41,206 nucleotides of DNA from an uncultured Clostridia bacterium. Its GTDB lineage: Bacteria > Bacillota > Clostridia > Christensenellales > HGM11417. This document shows, piece by piece, positions 31,946 through 40,024 of this stretch (the first letter of the stretch is position 1; every line of letters starts with the position of its first letter). A program made the position numbers and the translations under genes. Below the pieces are notes generated by a model, which was not told where the DNA came from, searched no databases, and saw only the letters and a program-made list of their open reading frames with translations. Location of the stretch: assembly GCA_944332455.1 (NCBI GenBank), contig CALVJY010000020.1, positions 1-41,206 on the forward strand, read 5' to 3'.

Positions 31946-32731
31946 TCAGGACAGCATCCCCTTTTTGGCCCGGAAGTGCCCGGGGGAGACGCCGGTCTGC
32001 TTTTTGAAGATCCGGTTGAAATAGGTCTCGTTTTCAAAGCCCAGATGCCAGGCGATCTGCTTGACGGGAAGTTCGGTCTCCAGCAGCATGGAGGCCGCCA
32101 CCGAGATCCGCCTGGCGTTGATGTAGGTCACCGGGGGCTGCCCGAAGGTCTTTTTGAACAGATTGGAAAAATAGACCTCGTTCAGATACAGCCGATCTCC
32201 CAGGACGCGATTGGTCAGGCGCTCGTTCAGGTGTTCGTCGATGTAGCGGAGGATGGGCAAAAACCGCCGATTGGCACTGTCCGGGGGAAGATCGCTCACG
32301 AACCCGGACAGCAGATAGAACAGCACGGCTCTCCTCTTCAGATCGGCCGCGGCCGAATCGTTGTGCTGCGGAATGCCGATGAGTTCGGCAAAGAGGGCGG
32401 TGTGCAGCGGGGTGGCGGGAATGCTCTCGGGGGGAGGGCAGAGCATCAGCCGGTCGCTCAACTCTCCTTCGGGCATGAAATGAAGAAAGTCATGGGTCAT
32501 CCGCCCCTCGCAGTGCGCGCCGATGACGGTGGAGGGAATGAAGTACAGTCTGCCCTCTTCCAGGCGGATGGTGCGGTTGCGGAGAAAGAGTTCGGCATGT
32601 CCCTTTTCGATCAGGTAGAGGCGGCTGTAGTGAAAGAGGGAGACGAACTCCTGCCAGCGGTCGTCCACTTCGGCCCGGCCGTAACTGACGATCTTTTCCT
32701 TGAGCTGTTCGGCAACATAGAGATCCTGCAT
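31946..32731 (-). CDS. AraC family transcriptional regulator
   Basis: This 261-residue regulator has an N-terminal cupin-like sensor (about 30-95: 'LYLIEKGHAELFLRNRTIRL', 'LYFIPSTVIGAH', 'HDFLHFMP') and a C-terminal double helix-turn-helix (about 158-258: 'VYFSNLFKKTFGQPPVTYIN', 'IAWHLGFENETYFNRIFKKQ', 'TGVSPGHFR'). The start at 32731 follows GGGAGG. It is divergent from the phosphodiesterase/surface protein operon with the two promoters about 45 bases apart, so it is the probable regulator of that operon. The ligand is unknown. Confidence 0.93.
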   Translation of the reverse strand: MQDLYVAEQLKEKIVSYGRAEVDDRWQEFVSLFHYSRLYLIEKGHAELFLRNRTIRLEEGRLYFIPSTVIGAHCEGRMTHDFLHFMPEGELSDRLMLCPPPESIPATPLHTALFAELIGIPQHNDSAAADLKRRAVLFYLLSGFVSDLPPDSANRRFLPILRYIDEHLNERLTNRVLGDRLYLNEVYFSNLFKKTFGQPPVTYINARRISVAASMLLETELPVKQIAWHLGFENETYFNRIFKKQTGVSPGHFRAKKGMLS

Positions 32732-32808
32732 CTTTCCTCCCGGAGACCGGCCCCTTCCGGGTCCCGGCTTCTTCGTCCGGCCCTTTTTCGCTCTCAGGGC
32801 CCGTTTTC

Positions 32809-32837
32809 AGCATAACACGGAGCGAAAGATTTGTCAA
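32809..32837 (-). promoter_or_regulatory. Promoter of the AraC gene
   Basis: Minus strand TTGACA (32832-32837) and TATGCT (32809-32814) with a 17-base spacer, about 75 bases before the start codon. Confidence 0.7.
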
Positions 32838-32880
32838 GCGGAAATCTTTAAATCGTTCAAGTTTTTCTTTAACGGGTTTA

Positions 32881-32909
32881 TTGACGGGGCCCCGCTGTTT
32901 TGTTACTAT
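32881..32909 (+). promoter_or_regulatory. Promoter of the phosphodiesterase/surface protein operon
   Basis: TTGACG (32881-32886) and TACTAT (32904-32909) with a 17-base spacer. It faces away from the AraC promoter; regulator sites could lie in the 43 bases between. Confidence 0.65.
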
Positions 32910-32962
32910 ATTAAAGAAATCCCTGCTGTTTAAGATGATAATCTTATAAGATAAGGAGTATC

Positions 32963-33118
32963 ATGTTCCGCGGACCCAATCTGGGGTTGGCGGATGTGAC
33001 GGCTCCGACGGCTCCGAGCGGTCCCCTCCCGGATGGGGGAGAGAAGGCCGGCTCTTGGAAAAGAGCAAGCCGGGCGGCCGGGAAAGACGGTTTTTTCGGG
33101 CAAGGCCCGGGAGAATAG
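32963..33118 (+). CDS. Possible 51-residue leader ORF
   Basis: AAGGAG ends four bases before ATG 32963, opening a 51-codon frame that stops at 33116, 25 bases before the phosphodiesterase start. The peptide is Gly/Pro/Ala-rich and basic with no signal or Cys. It may be an upstream ORF that couples translation to the operon. Without conservation data it could be chance. Confidence 0.35.
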   Translation: MFRGPNLGLADVTAPTAPSGPLPDGGEKAGSWKRASRAAGKDGFFGQGPGE

Positions 33119-33142
33119 AGATCGATCAAGGGAGGAACGGTT

Positions 33143-35017
33143 TTGAAAAAGACGGTTTTATGGGTGCTGTCCATTCTGCTGGCGGCCTCAGCCGGGAGCG
33201 GCGGGCTGATCGCGGCCGCTTCGCGGGATTTTGCGGATCCCGTCGACTCCGGCCTGGCGCTGATCGGCGCCCCCGTCGTGACGGCTGAGGTCCGCAGCGC
33301 CGCCGATCTGGAGGCCCTGGCCGATACGGCGGTGCAGAGCGCCCTGCTGGAACTGAACGGCGAGCTGGAGGTGGTCGCCCCCGACGGGACCGCCATCTGC
33401 GGGCTTTCGGAGGCGATTGCCGGCCTGGACGGGGTGCTGCCCGTGCTTCGGGTAGACAGCGAGGCCGAAAAGACGGCCCTGCTCTCCTGGCTGGCGCAAA
33501 ATCCCGCGGTCACGGATCTTTCGGTGCTTTCGCCGAGCATCCGGCTGCTCTCCGAACTCGGGGACGCCTGCGTCTACCTGCGCACGATGTACCAGCCCGA
33601 AGTCTTCGAGTCGGCTGCACAGCTGGTCCGGGAGGCCAATCTGGCGGGCGGGGCGCAGACCGTGGTCCTGGAGCTCGGCATGGCCGACTTCGAGGAGATC
33701 CGCTTTGTCCGGGCCCGCTTTAAGAGCGTCTGGCTGAGGACGGAGGAGGGGCTGGGCGCCGCCGAGGCCGTGGGCCTGAGCGCGGACGGCATCGTCAGCC
33801 CGGACGCCGAGGGCGTCCTGAACACGCTGGAAAGGCTGGAGGGGGATTCTCGCCTGGCCTCCGTACCCTTTTCGGTGGCCCACCGGGGCTACACGGCCGG
33901 CGCGGTGGAGAACACGGCGGACGCCATCCGCGGGGCGGTGGGCATCGGCGCCACCCATGTGGAGATCGACATCCGCATGACGGCGGACGACCGGGTGATC
34001 CTGCTGCACAACGACGACATTTCCTCGGTGACCAACGGCTCTGGCAAGGTCCGGGATATGACGCTGGAGGAAGTCAAGCAGTACACCATGCGGGACGGGC
34101 AGACCATCCCCACGCTGGAGGAGGTCCTGGAGGAGATCAGGGGCGAGGACATCGTGCTGATCGTGGAGGTCAAAACCGAACAGCCCGAGATCATGCCTCT
34201 GTTTGCGGAGATCGTGGAGCGGGAGGGCGTGGCCGATCAGATCGCCGTCATCTCCTTCTATCCCGCCCAGCTGCTGCTGGCCCGGGCGCTGCTCCCCGAG
34301 ATCTCGACCTCCCTGCTGCTGTACACCTCCTCGCTGGAAGTGGCCGTCCCCTCGGCCAACACCTGCGACAGCGGGGTGGATATGCAGTACACCAATCTGT
34401 CCAATTTTTACGGCCCGGACGCCTATGCCGACTTTGTGCTTCAGCTCAAGGCCCGCGGCTATGCGCCCTGGCTGTGGACCTATGCCGGCAACACCGTCAC
34501 CGAGGCCGTCCGGAACGGCGTCACGGGGATCACCAGCGATCAGGCAAACCTGATGAGCAGTCTGCTCGAAAAGGTCACGGTCGACGCCGTGTGCGAAGTG
34601 GAAGATCTGGCCGCGCTGGCCGACGGCTTTGTCGTGCAGGCGGTGACGTTTGCGGGCGGGACGGTCACGGTGCGGGCCGAGGTCATCTTCCTGTCTGGGG
34701 CGCCGGAGGCCGGCGATACGACCGCCGAGGCCGTCCTGTGCTGCCGGAACGGCAGCAATCCCGCCGTGTTCAGTCAGAAGGTGACCTTTGTCCGGGCGGA
34801 AGAGCCGCCGGAGGAATCCTCCGAGCCCACCCCGCCCGAGTCTTCGGAGCCGGATTCTTCCCAGCCCGCGCCGCCCGATTCCTCCGACCCCGTCGAGGAA
34901 CCGGATCCCGGCTGCGGCGGGTGCTCCGGCAGTACCGCGGCCGGCAGCCTTCTGCTGGCTGGCGCTTCGCTCGCTGCCGTCATGCTGATCAAAAGGAGGT
35001 CCGGCTATGAAAAGTAA
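33143..35017 (+). CDS. Surface-anchored glycerophosphodiester phosphodiesterase-like protein
   Basis: This 624-residue exported protein starts with TTG (AAGGGAGG seven bases upstream) and a signal peptide. The GDPD domain spans about 243-480, with His247-Arg in 'VAHRGY', 'VENTADAI', 'HVEIDIRMTADDRVILLHND' and 'IVLIVEVKT'; the catalytic and metal residues are present. Residues about 50-235 look like a second, degenerate barrel of the same kind ('SALLELNG', 'VLPVLRV', 'VVLELGM') without the catalytic His. The end has a Pro/Ser/Glu-rich stalk, then 'GCGGCSGS', a hydrophobic helix and 'KRRSGYEK', a probable cell-surface retention signal. It may release glycerol phosphate from lipids or teichoic acids. 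It overlaps the next gene by 11 bases. Confidence 0.88.
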   Translation: MKKTVLWVLSILLAASAGSGGLIAAASRDFADPVDSGLALIGAPVVTAEVRSAADLEALADTAVQSALLELNGELEVVAPDGTAICGLSEAIAGLDGVLPVLRVDSEAEKTALLSWLAQNPAVTDLSVLSPSIRLLSELGDACVYLRTMYQPEVFESAAQLVREANLAGGAQTVVLELGMADFEEIRFVRARFKSVWLRTEEGLGAAEAVGLSADGIVSPDAEGVLNTLERLEGDSRLASVPFSVAHRGYTAGAVENTADAIRGAVGIGATHVEIDIRMTADDRVILLHNDDISSVTNGSGKVRDMTLEEVKQYTMRDGQTIPTLEEVLEEIRGEDIVLIVEVKTEQPEIMPLFAEIVEREGVADQIAVISFYPAQLLLARALLPEISTSLLLYTSSLEVAVPSANTCDSGVDMQYTNLSNFYGPDAYADFVLQLKARGYAPWLWTYAGNTVTEAVRNGVTGITSDQANLMSSLLEKVTVDAVCEVEDLAALADGFVVQAVTFAGGTVTVRAEVIFLSGAPEAGDTTAEAVLCCRNGSNPAVFSQKVTFVRAEEPPEESSEPTPPESSEPDSSQPAPPDSSDPVEEPDPGCGGCSGSTAAGSLLLAGASLAAVMLIKRRSGYEK

Positions 35018-37898
35018 AAAGAGATGGTGCGCCTTCTTGCTGGCGCTGGCGGCGGCCTGTCTGACCCTCTCCTTTGCCTCGGCCGAGGAGCTGACGGTCC
35101 TCGAGGTCACCGGGGTCCGCGCGGCGGCGGATACCCCCATCGAGTTGGTGACCACCTCCTCGAACACCCAGAATTTCGGGGACGCCAACTACACCGCCAC
35201 CGACATCCTGAACTATTTTGTCTTTACATACCCCGACGGGCAGCAGAACACGGCCTGGTACTGCCGGGTCAACGCCAACGCCGCCCGCTTCTTTGTGAAG
35301 AGGCAGGACGCCCCTTCCAACAACATCAACACCAAGGATCTGCAGAAGGGAATGATCGCCACGGCCAAGGCCGGATTCAAGATCCTGCCTACCGAGGAGG
35401 TCAAGGAGGACGTCAGTTTCCTGTTCAACGGAAGCGACTGGGAAAAGGTGATCTGGTCTTCCGTCCTGACGCTGCCCGAGACCTTCTCCCTGTTTCCCGG
35501 CGGGACGGCCGAGCTGACCGCCGCGCTGGATGAGGGCTCCAACGCCCCCGTCTACTGGAGTGCGGAAGGTGAAGCCGTGGAGATCGTCTCGACGGACGGC
35601 GGCGTCTGTACCCTGCGCGGCCTGACTGTGGGGCAGACCGTGGTCACCGCCCGCAGCGGGGACAAGACGGCTTCCTGCACGGTCACGGTGGCCGAGGCTC
35701 AGGTCAAATCCATCTCGGTCAGCGGCACGGCCGCCGCCGAGCAGTATGACGCCAAGGGCCTGGACGTGTCCGGTTTGACCGGCACGGTCACGTTTGCGGA
35801 CGACACGACCGAAGCCTTCGCCGTGACGGCGGACATGGTCAGCTTTGACGAGGACACGGCCGGTACGGTTACGGGAACGGTGACCGCTTTCGGGCAGCAG
35901 ACGGCCTGTACGGTGGAGGTCTCGCCCAGCATGGCGCTCGTCATCACGAACGTGGCCTGGGACGACGGCTGGAATGCCTTCCGGGTGACCACCAACACCG
36001 CCAACCCGCAGAACAGCAATCACACCGGCGGCTCCGGCCTGCTGCCCGAACTTCTGGCCCGGAGCCAGAACTATGTCCGCTTTTCGCTGCAGAACTATCC
36101 CACGGCCAGGTTCAATCCCTCCGGACCCTACCTGCTCTCCAAGGGACTGTACATCTTCATCAACACCACCTCGGCCGGCGGGGCCAACGTCACCAGGGAC
36201 GGCCTGACGGCGGGGGATACCATCACCCTGGAAAAGGGGCTCGGCATCCTGGCCGGAGAGCGGCTGCCGGAGGAAGTGACCTATGTCTACGACGGGAAAA
36301 ACTGGGTGGAGCTGGTCAATCCCGAGGACTTCACGATCAGCATCTTCCCGGAGACCCTGACCGTGGGCACGACCGCCCAGATCACGGTGCACGATGATCC
36401 GGCCGTGACGGCGGTCTATCGGTACGCCACCAATAATGACCGGGTGGCCACGGTGGATCCGACCGGGCTGGTGACCGGGGTCGGAGAAGGCCGGGCCGTC
36501 ATCACCATCTCCTGCAACGGCATCACCCGCACGCTGGAGATCACGGTGGAGCCGGGGGCCGAACCCGTGGGCATCGAGCTGGTGGATCCGCAGGCGACCT
36601 ACTACGTGCCGGTCTCCACGGCCGAACATCCCTCTGCGCTGGAGGCGACCTTCTCCTGCCGCTACGTCTTCGAGGGCGGGGTGAGCGGACAGGGCTTTAC
36701 CCTGGACGAGAGCGCGGTCACCGGGCTGGATCTTCAGACGCCCGGCCTGCAGACGGTTTCGGTCACCGATCCCGAGACCGGATTTTCCGCATCCATCCGG
36801 GTGGAAGTTTATGCTCTGAAGGAGATGGACTTTGACTCGCTGACCGTCAGCGGATTCGACGTCTCGGACGACCGGAACACCTCGGGGACCTGGAACGGGC
36901 ACCTGATGATCAACATGCCCTACACCACCTCGGGCCGGATCAACATCGCCAACAACGTCTCCTCGGCCCTGTACAACCAGGCGCAGGAGATCGCCGACTA
37001 CATCGTTTACACCCGGGCGGACGGCACCGTGATCCGGAACACCGCCTCCTCCAGGCCCATCGGGATCTGGATGCTCTCGGACAAGATCCTGCTGATGATC
37101 AGCGGCAGGGGCTATCCGAATTTCTACAACGACGGCGACACCCTGACCTTCCTGGCCGGGATGCCCATGCTCGAATGGAAGGGGGAGATCTCCGGATCCA
37201 ATCCCGTGGAGGGCCGGGGACAGCTGCTTCCCGTGGCCTATCTCGAGGCCGACGTCACCTATTACTTCCGGGATGACGGAGCCATCTCTCTGGCCTATCC
37301 GCTGATCGAGGCCGACGGATTCCTGGCCCCCGAGAGCGCCTCGGTCGGGGCCGGCCGCGGTGTCCCCCTGGGCCTGACCCGTACCCCGGAAGGGGCCACT
37401 TCCGGCAGCTTTTCCTTTGTCTCCTCCGATCCCGACACCGCCTTTGTCAACGCGGCCGGCGTCCTGGTCGGCCTGAAGGCCGGAACGGCGACGATCACCG
37501 TGACCTTCCGGAACGGCGGGCAGGTGCAGACAAAGGAGGTCGCGGTCACCGTGACGGACGAGGCGGTCAGCCTGTCCGGCCGGGTGACGCTGGCGGCCGG
37601 AACGCTGCCCAGCCCCGGGGAGATCACCCTGACCCTGACCTATGCCAGCGGCGCGGAAAAGACGGTCACGCTGGCCGAGACCGGCTTCGACGAGGGCAAA
37701 CTGGTCCTTGACAGAGCGGGGACCCGGACCTATGCGGTCAACTATGCCGAAAACGGCCGTCAGTTGCGCGGCAGCCTGACGGTCACCGTTCTGGCGGCCG
37801 AGGAGGGATGCGGAGGACAGATCTCTCCCGCCTGCCTGGCCGGGCTGCCGCTGCTGGCCCTGTCCGGCCTCCTCCTGCTGCGCCGCAGGAAAAACTGA
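35007..37898 (+). CDS. Large surface protein with Ig-like domains and a threefold repeated module
   Basis: This 963-residue exported protein has a signal peptide (cleavage near 'FASA-EE'). Bacterial Ig-like (Big) segments are recognisable from 'VTARSGDKTASCTVTV', 'GTVTGTVTAFGQQTACTV', 'GLVTGVGEGRAVITISCNG' and 'GVLVGLKAGTATITVTF'. Between them an unknown module of about 110 residues recurs three times (roughly 45-150, 313-435 and 610-760). Each copy ends in a 'DVSFLFNGSDWEKV', 'EVTYVYDGKNWVEL' or 'DVTYYFRDDGAISL' strand. The tail is 'EEGCGGQ', a hydrophobic helix and RRRKN, like the neighbour gene. AAGGAGG inside the phosphodiesterase gene drives translation. It is probably an adhesin or substrate-binding scaffold; no enzyme motif is seen. 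Confidence 0.82.
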   Translation: MKSKKRWCAFLLALAAACLTLSFASAEELTVLEVTGVRAAADTPIELVTTSSNTQNFGDANYTATDILNYFVFTYPDGQQNTAWYCRVNANAARFFVKRQDAPSNNINTKDLQKGMIATAKAGFKILPTEEVKEDVSFLFNGSDWEKVIWSSVLTLPETFSLFPGGTAELTAALDEGSNAPVYWSAEGEAVEIVSTDGGVCTLRGLTVGQTVVTARSGDKTASCTVTVAEAQVKSISVSGTAAAEQYDAKGLDVSGLTGTVTFADDTTEAFAVTADMVSFDEDTAGTVTGTVTAFGQQTACTVEVSPSMALVITNVAWDDGWNAFRVTTNTANPQNSNHTGGSGLLPELLARSQNYVRFSLQNYPTARFNPSGPYLLSKGLYIFINTTSAGGANVTRDGLTAGDTITLEKGLGILAGERLPEEVTYVYDGKNWVELVNPEDFTISIFPETLTVGTTAQITVHDDPAVTAVYRYATNNDRVATVDPTGLVTGVGEGRAVITISCNGITRTLEITVEPGAEPVGIELVDPQATYYVPVSTAEHPSALEATFSCRYVFEGGVSGQGFTLDESAVTGLDLQTPGLQTVSVTDPETGFSASIRVEVYALKEMDFDSLTVSGFDVSDDRNTSGTWNGHLMINMPYTTSGRINIANNVSSALYNQAQEIADYIVYTRADGTVIRNTASSRPIGIWMLSDKILLMISGRGYPNFYNDGDTLTFLAGMPMLEWKGEISGSNPVEGRGQLLPVAYLEADVTYYFRDDGAISLAYPLIEADGFLAPESASVGAGRGVPLGLTRTPEGATSGSFSFVSSDPDTAFVNAAGVLVGLKAGTATITVTFRNGGQVQTKEVAVTVTDEAVSLSGRVTLAAGTLPSPGEITLTLTYASGAEKTVTLAETGFDEGKLVLDRAGTRTYAVNYAENGRQLRGSLTVTVLAAEEGCGGQISPACLAGLPLLALSGLLLLRRRKN

Positions 37899-37917
37899 GC
37901 TTTTGACCTCCCAGACA

Positions 37918-37951
37918 AGAGCCGTCTCCGCCCCATGGCGGAGGCGGCTCT
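37918..37951 (+). terminator. Terminator hairpin of the surface operon
   Basis: Bases 37918-37932 pair with 37937-37951 (15 bp, one G-U, 4-base loop). Only a short pyrimidine stretch follows. From 37952 to 38284 I see no gene. Confidence 0.6.
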
Positions 37952-38284
37952 TCCGCTGTCTGCCGTAAAAAGTCGGGAGGGCCGCAGTTCCGGCCCAGAC
38001 ACCCAGACCGGAAGATCGGGCCGAGACGTGTCTGCACGTGTCCGGCCCTTTGGAGGCAGAACAGCGGGGGCAGCAAACCGCGGCAGACGGAACGATCAGA
38101 ATGAGGCAAGAAATGGCTCTGACACATACCTATTAGATTCCAGCGTTATTTCGCAAACGACAGGCCAAATGGCAAGGCAAAGTAAATGACAAGACGGGCT
38201 AAACAATGAGGCGGGCTGAACGATAAGAGCGAAGGAACGTACCCTTGCGTATTTTTTTGGGAATCCTCGGGGGCCGAAAAGGAG

Positions 38285-38314
38285 TTGACAAAGGGAGGCC
38301 GGGGCCTGTATAAT
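38285..38314 (+). promoter_or_regulatory. Consensus sigma-A promoter
   Basis: TTGACA (38285-38290) and TATAAT (38309-38314), 18-base spacer, both perfect. Transcription enters the repeat array below and then the small gene at 38572. Confidence 0.75.
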
Positions 38315-38332
38315 AGGGGAAAAACTGCGCAC

Positions 38333-38555
38333 GCTGAGGCGGGGAACGGATCGCTATGACAGGAGAGCAGAACTTGCTGAGGTGGGGGGCAGAATTCGCT
38401 GAGGCGGGGAACGGATCGCTGAGGCGGGGGAAACAGGCCTCGCTTAGGTGGGGAACTGATCGCTATGGCAGGAGAGCAGGCCTCGCTGAGGCGGAGGAAC
38501 AGAACTTACTGAGGCGAGGGCAACAGGCTTTGCTGAGGCGGGCAGACCGCGCGGA
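38333..38555 (+). repeat. Eight degenerate copies of a 20-24 nt repeat in a transcribed leader
   Basis: The unit GCTGAGGCGGGGAACGGAT, with variation, starts at 38333, 38376, 38398, 38418, 38442, 38485, 38508 and 38532. Spacings are 20-24 bases or about double (43). The double units at 38333 and 38442 share an additional segment 'CGCTATG.CAGGAGAGCAG'. A long frame runs through the array in register with the gene at 38572, but it reads as low-complexity Leu/Arg/Ala/Glu and has no ribosome site at its ATG, so the array is called as leader. Confidence 0.75.
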
Positions 38556-38571
38556 AGCGGAAGGAGCAGAC

Positions 38572-38817
38572 ATGGAACAGAAAAAAGTGGAACTTTCGGC
38601 CTCCGACAAGGCCAAACTGGCCAAAATGATCTTGCTGGCCGCCCTGGAGCGCGCCCGCCGCAGCCGGCCGGACGTCAAGCCGCTGACCGAGGAGCAGAAA
38701 CAGAAGATCCGGGCGCTCAGGCAGAAGATCGAGGCCCAGACCAAGCCGGCCAAAAAGCCCCGCGTCAACGAGTCGATCTACGCCTCCGTGCGCAAGGACA
38801 AAGGGGTGTTCCATTGA
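38572..38817 (+). CDS. Small basic hypothetical protein, 81 residues
   Basis: I do not recognise this protein. It is highly charged and helical: 'ELSASDKAKLAKMILLAALE', 'LTEEQKQKIRALRQKIEAQT', then a basic Pro-rich tail. No signal or Cys. The ATG at 38572 is chosen because AAGGAG lies six bases upstream. A longer in-frame start at 38356 would add 72 residues encoded by the repeat array and has no site. It is the only gene served by the consensus promoter at 38285. Its charge pattern would suit a nucleic-acid or ribosome-associated protein, but that is only a guess. Confidence 0.6.
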   Translation: MEQKKVELSASDKAKLAKMILLAALERARRSRPDVKPLTEEQKQKIRALRQKIEAQTKPAKKPRVNESIYASVRKDKGVFH

Positions 38818-39044
38818 GGCGCCTTCAGGGAGGAAGTAGGTTCGGCGCGCCAGGGGAAAGGGCTTTGAACCTTCGCGGGTTTGGGCCTGCCGGAGGTTTT
38901 CCGGGCGCCGGCCGGGGCATGATCCGTACAAAATCGCGGCGGCAAGTGGTTAATTGGGAGTTGTTTTTACTTACAGGGCCATGGCATTGATCTGATCTTT
39001 TGCTTTGGCGGAACAGAGGGATCTTAACGGGGTTAGAGATCAAG

Positions 39045-39761
39045 ATGAAAATAACGGTGATAAACGGCACGGAGAAGCGTGGCGTCACCCGCAAACTGAA
39101 GGATACCTTTCTGGAAGGATTTCCATCGGCTGAGATCACGGAATTCTATTTGCCGAAGGACTGTCCCGCCTTTTGTTGCGGCTGCACAAACTGTTTCATG
39201 AAAGGAGAAGAGACCTGTAAAGATTACTCTTACATAAGCGCCATCGAAAAGTCCCTGATACAGGCCGATCTGATTGTCATGACTTCTCCCTCCTATGTGA
39301 TGCACGCGACCGGGGCAATGAAAGCGCTGCTGGATCATTTCGGCTATCGCTGGATGCCGCACAGACCTGCCGCAGAACTGTTCGGCAAACGTGCTGTCGT
39401 GATCACGCAGTGCCTCGGGGCAGGGGCGGCTTCGACGGCAAAAGATATCAGACACAGTCTGTCGTGGTGGGGCATTTCAAAAATAGGGGTATGCAAATGT
39501 GCGCTCATGAGCGACATCATATGGGAGCATTTGCCGGAAAAGAAGCGGAAACATCTGCAAAAGAAGATCGGCAGGCTTGCCCGTAAATTTGCAGAGATCG
39601 ATTACTCAAGGCCGGCCCGCACGAAAGTTGTCACCAAAATCAAGTTTGCCCTGTGTCGGTTCATACAAAGGCGAGTGCGGAAAAAGGGGATCGCGGGCCT
39701 TGACAACCAGTACTGGTATGACAACGGCTGGCTTGACAAGCGTCGTCCGTGGAAAACCTGA
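39045..39761 (+). CDS. Flavodoxin-fold NAD(P)H-dependent oxidoreductase
   Basis: This 238-residue protein of the NADPH-dependent FMN reductase/flavodoxin-like family has an N-terminal FMN loop 'VINGTEKRGVTRKLK', where the more usual form is GSPRxxGNT. 'FCCGCTNCFMKGEETC' (about 42-57) resembles the Cys-rich segment of iron-sulfur flavoproteins, and 'VMTSPSYVMHATGAMKALLDHFGYRW' is the typical second FMN-contact region. The C-terminal 60 residues are basic. It likely reduces small electrophiles or passes electrons; substrate unknown. The ribosome site is poor (only a weak GAGAT near), but the fold starts here; the frame's earlier ATG at 39000 is less likely. It stands alone, with no promoter I can defend in 38818-39044. 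Confidence 0.82.
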   Translation: MKITVINGTEKRGVTRKLKDTFLEGFPSAEITEFYLPKDCPAFCCGCTNCFMKGEETCKDYSYISAIEKSLIQADLIVMTSPSYVMHATGAMKALLDHFGYRWMPHRPAAELFGKRAVVITQCLGAGAASTAKDIRHSLSWWGISKIGVCKCALMSDIIWEHLPEKKRKHLQKKIGRLARKFAEIDYSRPARTKVVTKIKFALCRFIQRRVRKKGIAGLDNQYWYDNGWLDKRRPWKT

Positions 39762-39965
39762 AAACGCAAACACGAAGAGGCGGTCTTTACCCGCCGTGGG
39801 CTTTTGAAGAGGCTTGCCTCAGGCGATGAGGGCCTCAGCGGTTTTTTTGACGGACGAGCGTTTGCACCCGGCAGGCTGGGGGCCTTATCCTCGAAAATCG
39901 CAGAGATCGGGAAAATATGGGGCAATTTTTTTAACAAAACGTATTGGCCATCTGAACAGGGCATG

Positions 39966-39999
39966 AAAAAAGGGAGCTGCCGGGCAGTTCCCTTTTTTT
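39966..39999. terminator. Bidirectional intrinsic terminator
   Basis: GGGAGCTG and CAGTTCCC (39972-39992) form the stem around CCGGG, flanked by six A on the left and seven T on the right, so it works on both strands. It ends the DUF1292 gene on the minus strand and serves the oxidoreductase on the plus strand. Confidence 0.85.
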
Positions 40000-40024
40000 C
40001 TGTGCTGAAATGCTTTTTCGGCCC

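Noticed and set aside
33188..36902. Two long minus-strand frames opposite the phosphodiesterase and surface protein
   Set aside because: Antisense shadows with His/Gly/Asp-rich content; the plus-strand genes have signals, domains and ribosome sites.
37935..38189. 84-residue frame after the surface operon
   Set aside because: Starts inside the terminator hairpin, has no ribosome site and shows no recognisable feature.
38356..38571. 72-residue N-terminal extension of the small gene at 38572
   Set aside because: Encoded entirely by the degenerate repeat array and lacking a ribosome site, while AAGGAG precedes the ATG at 38572.
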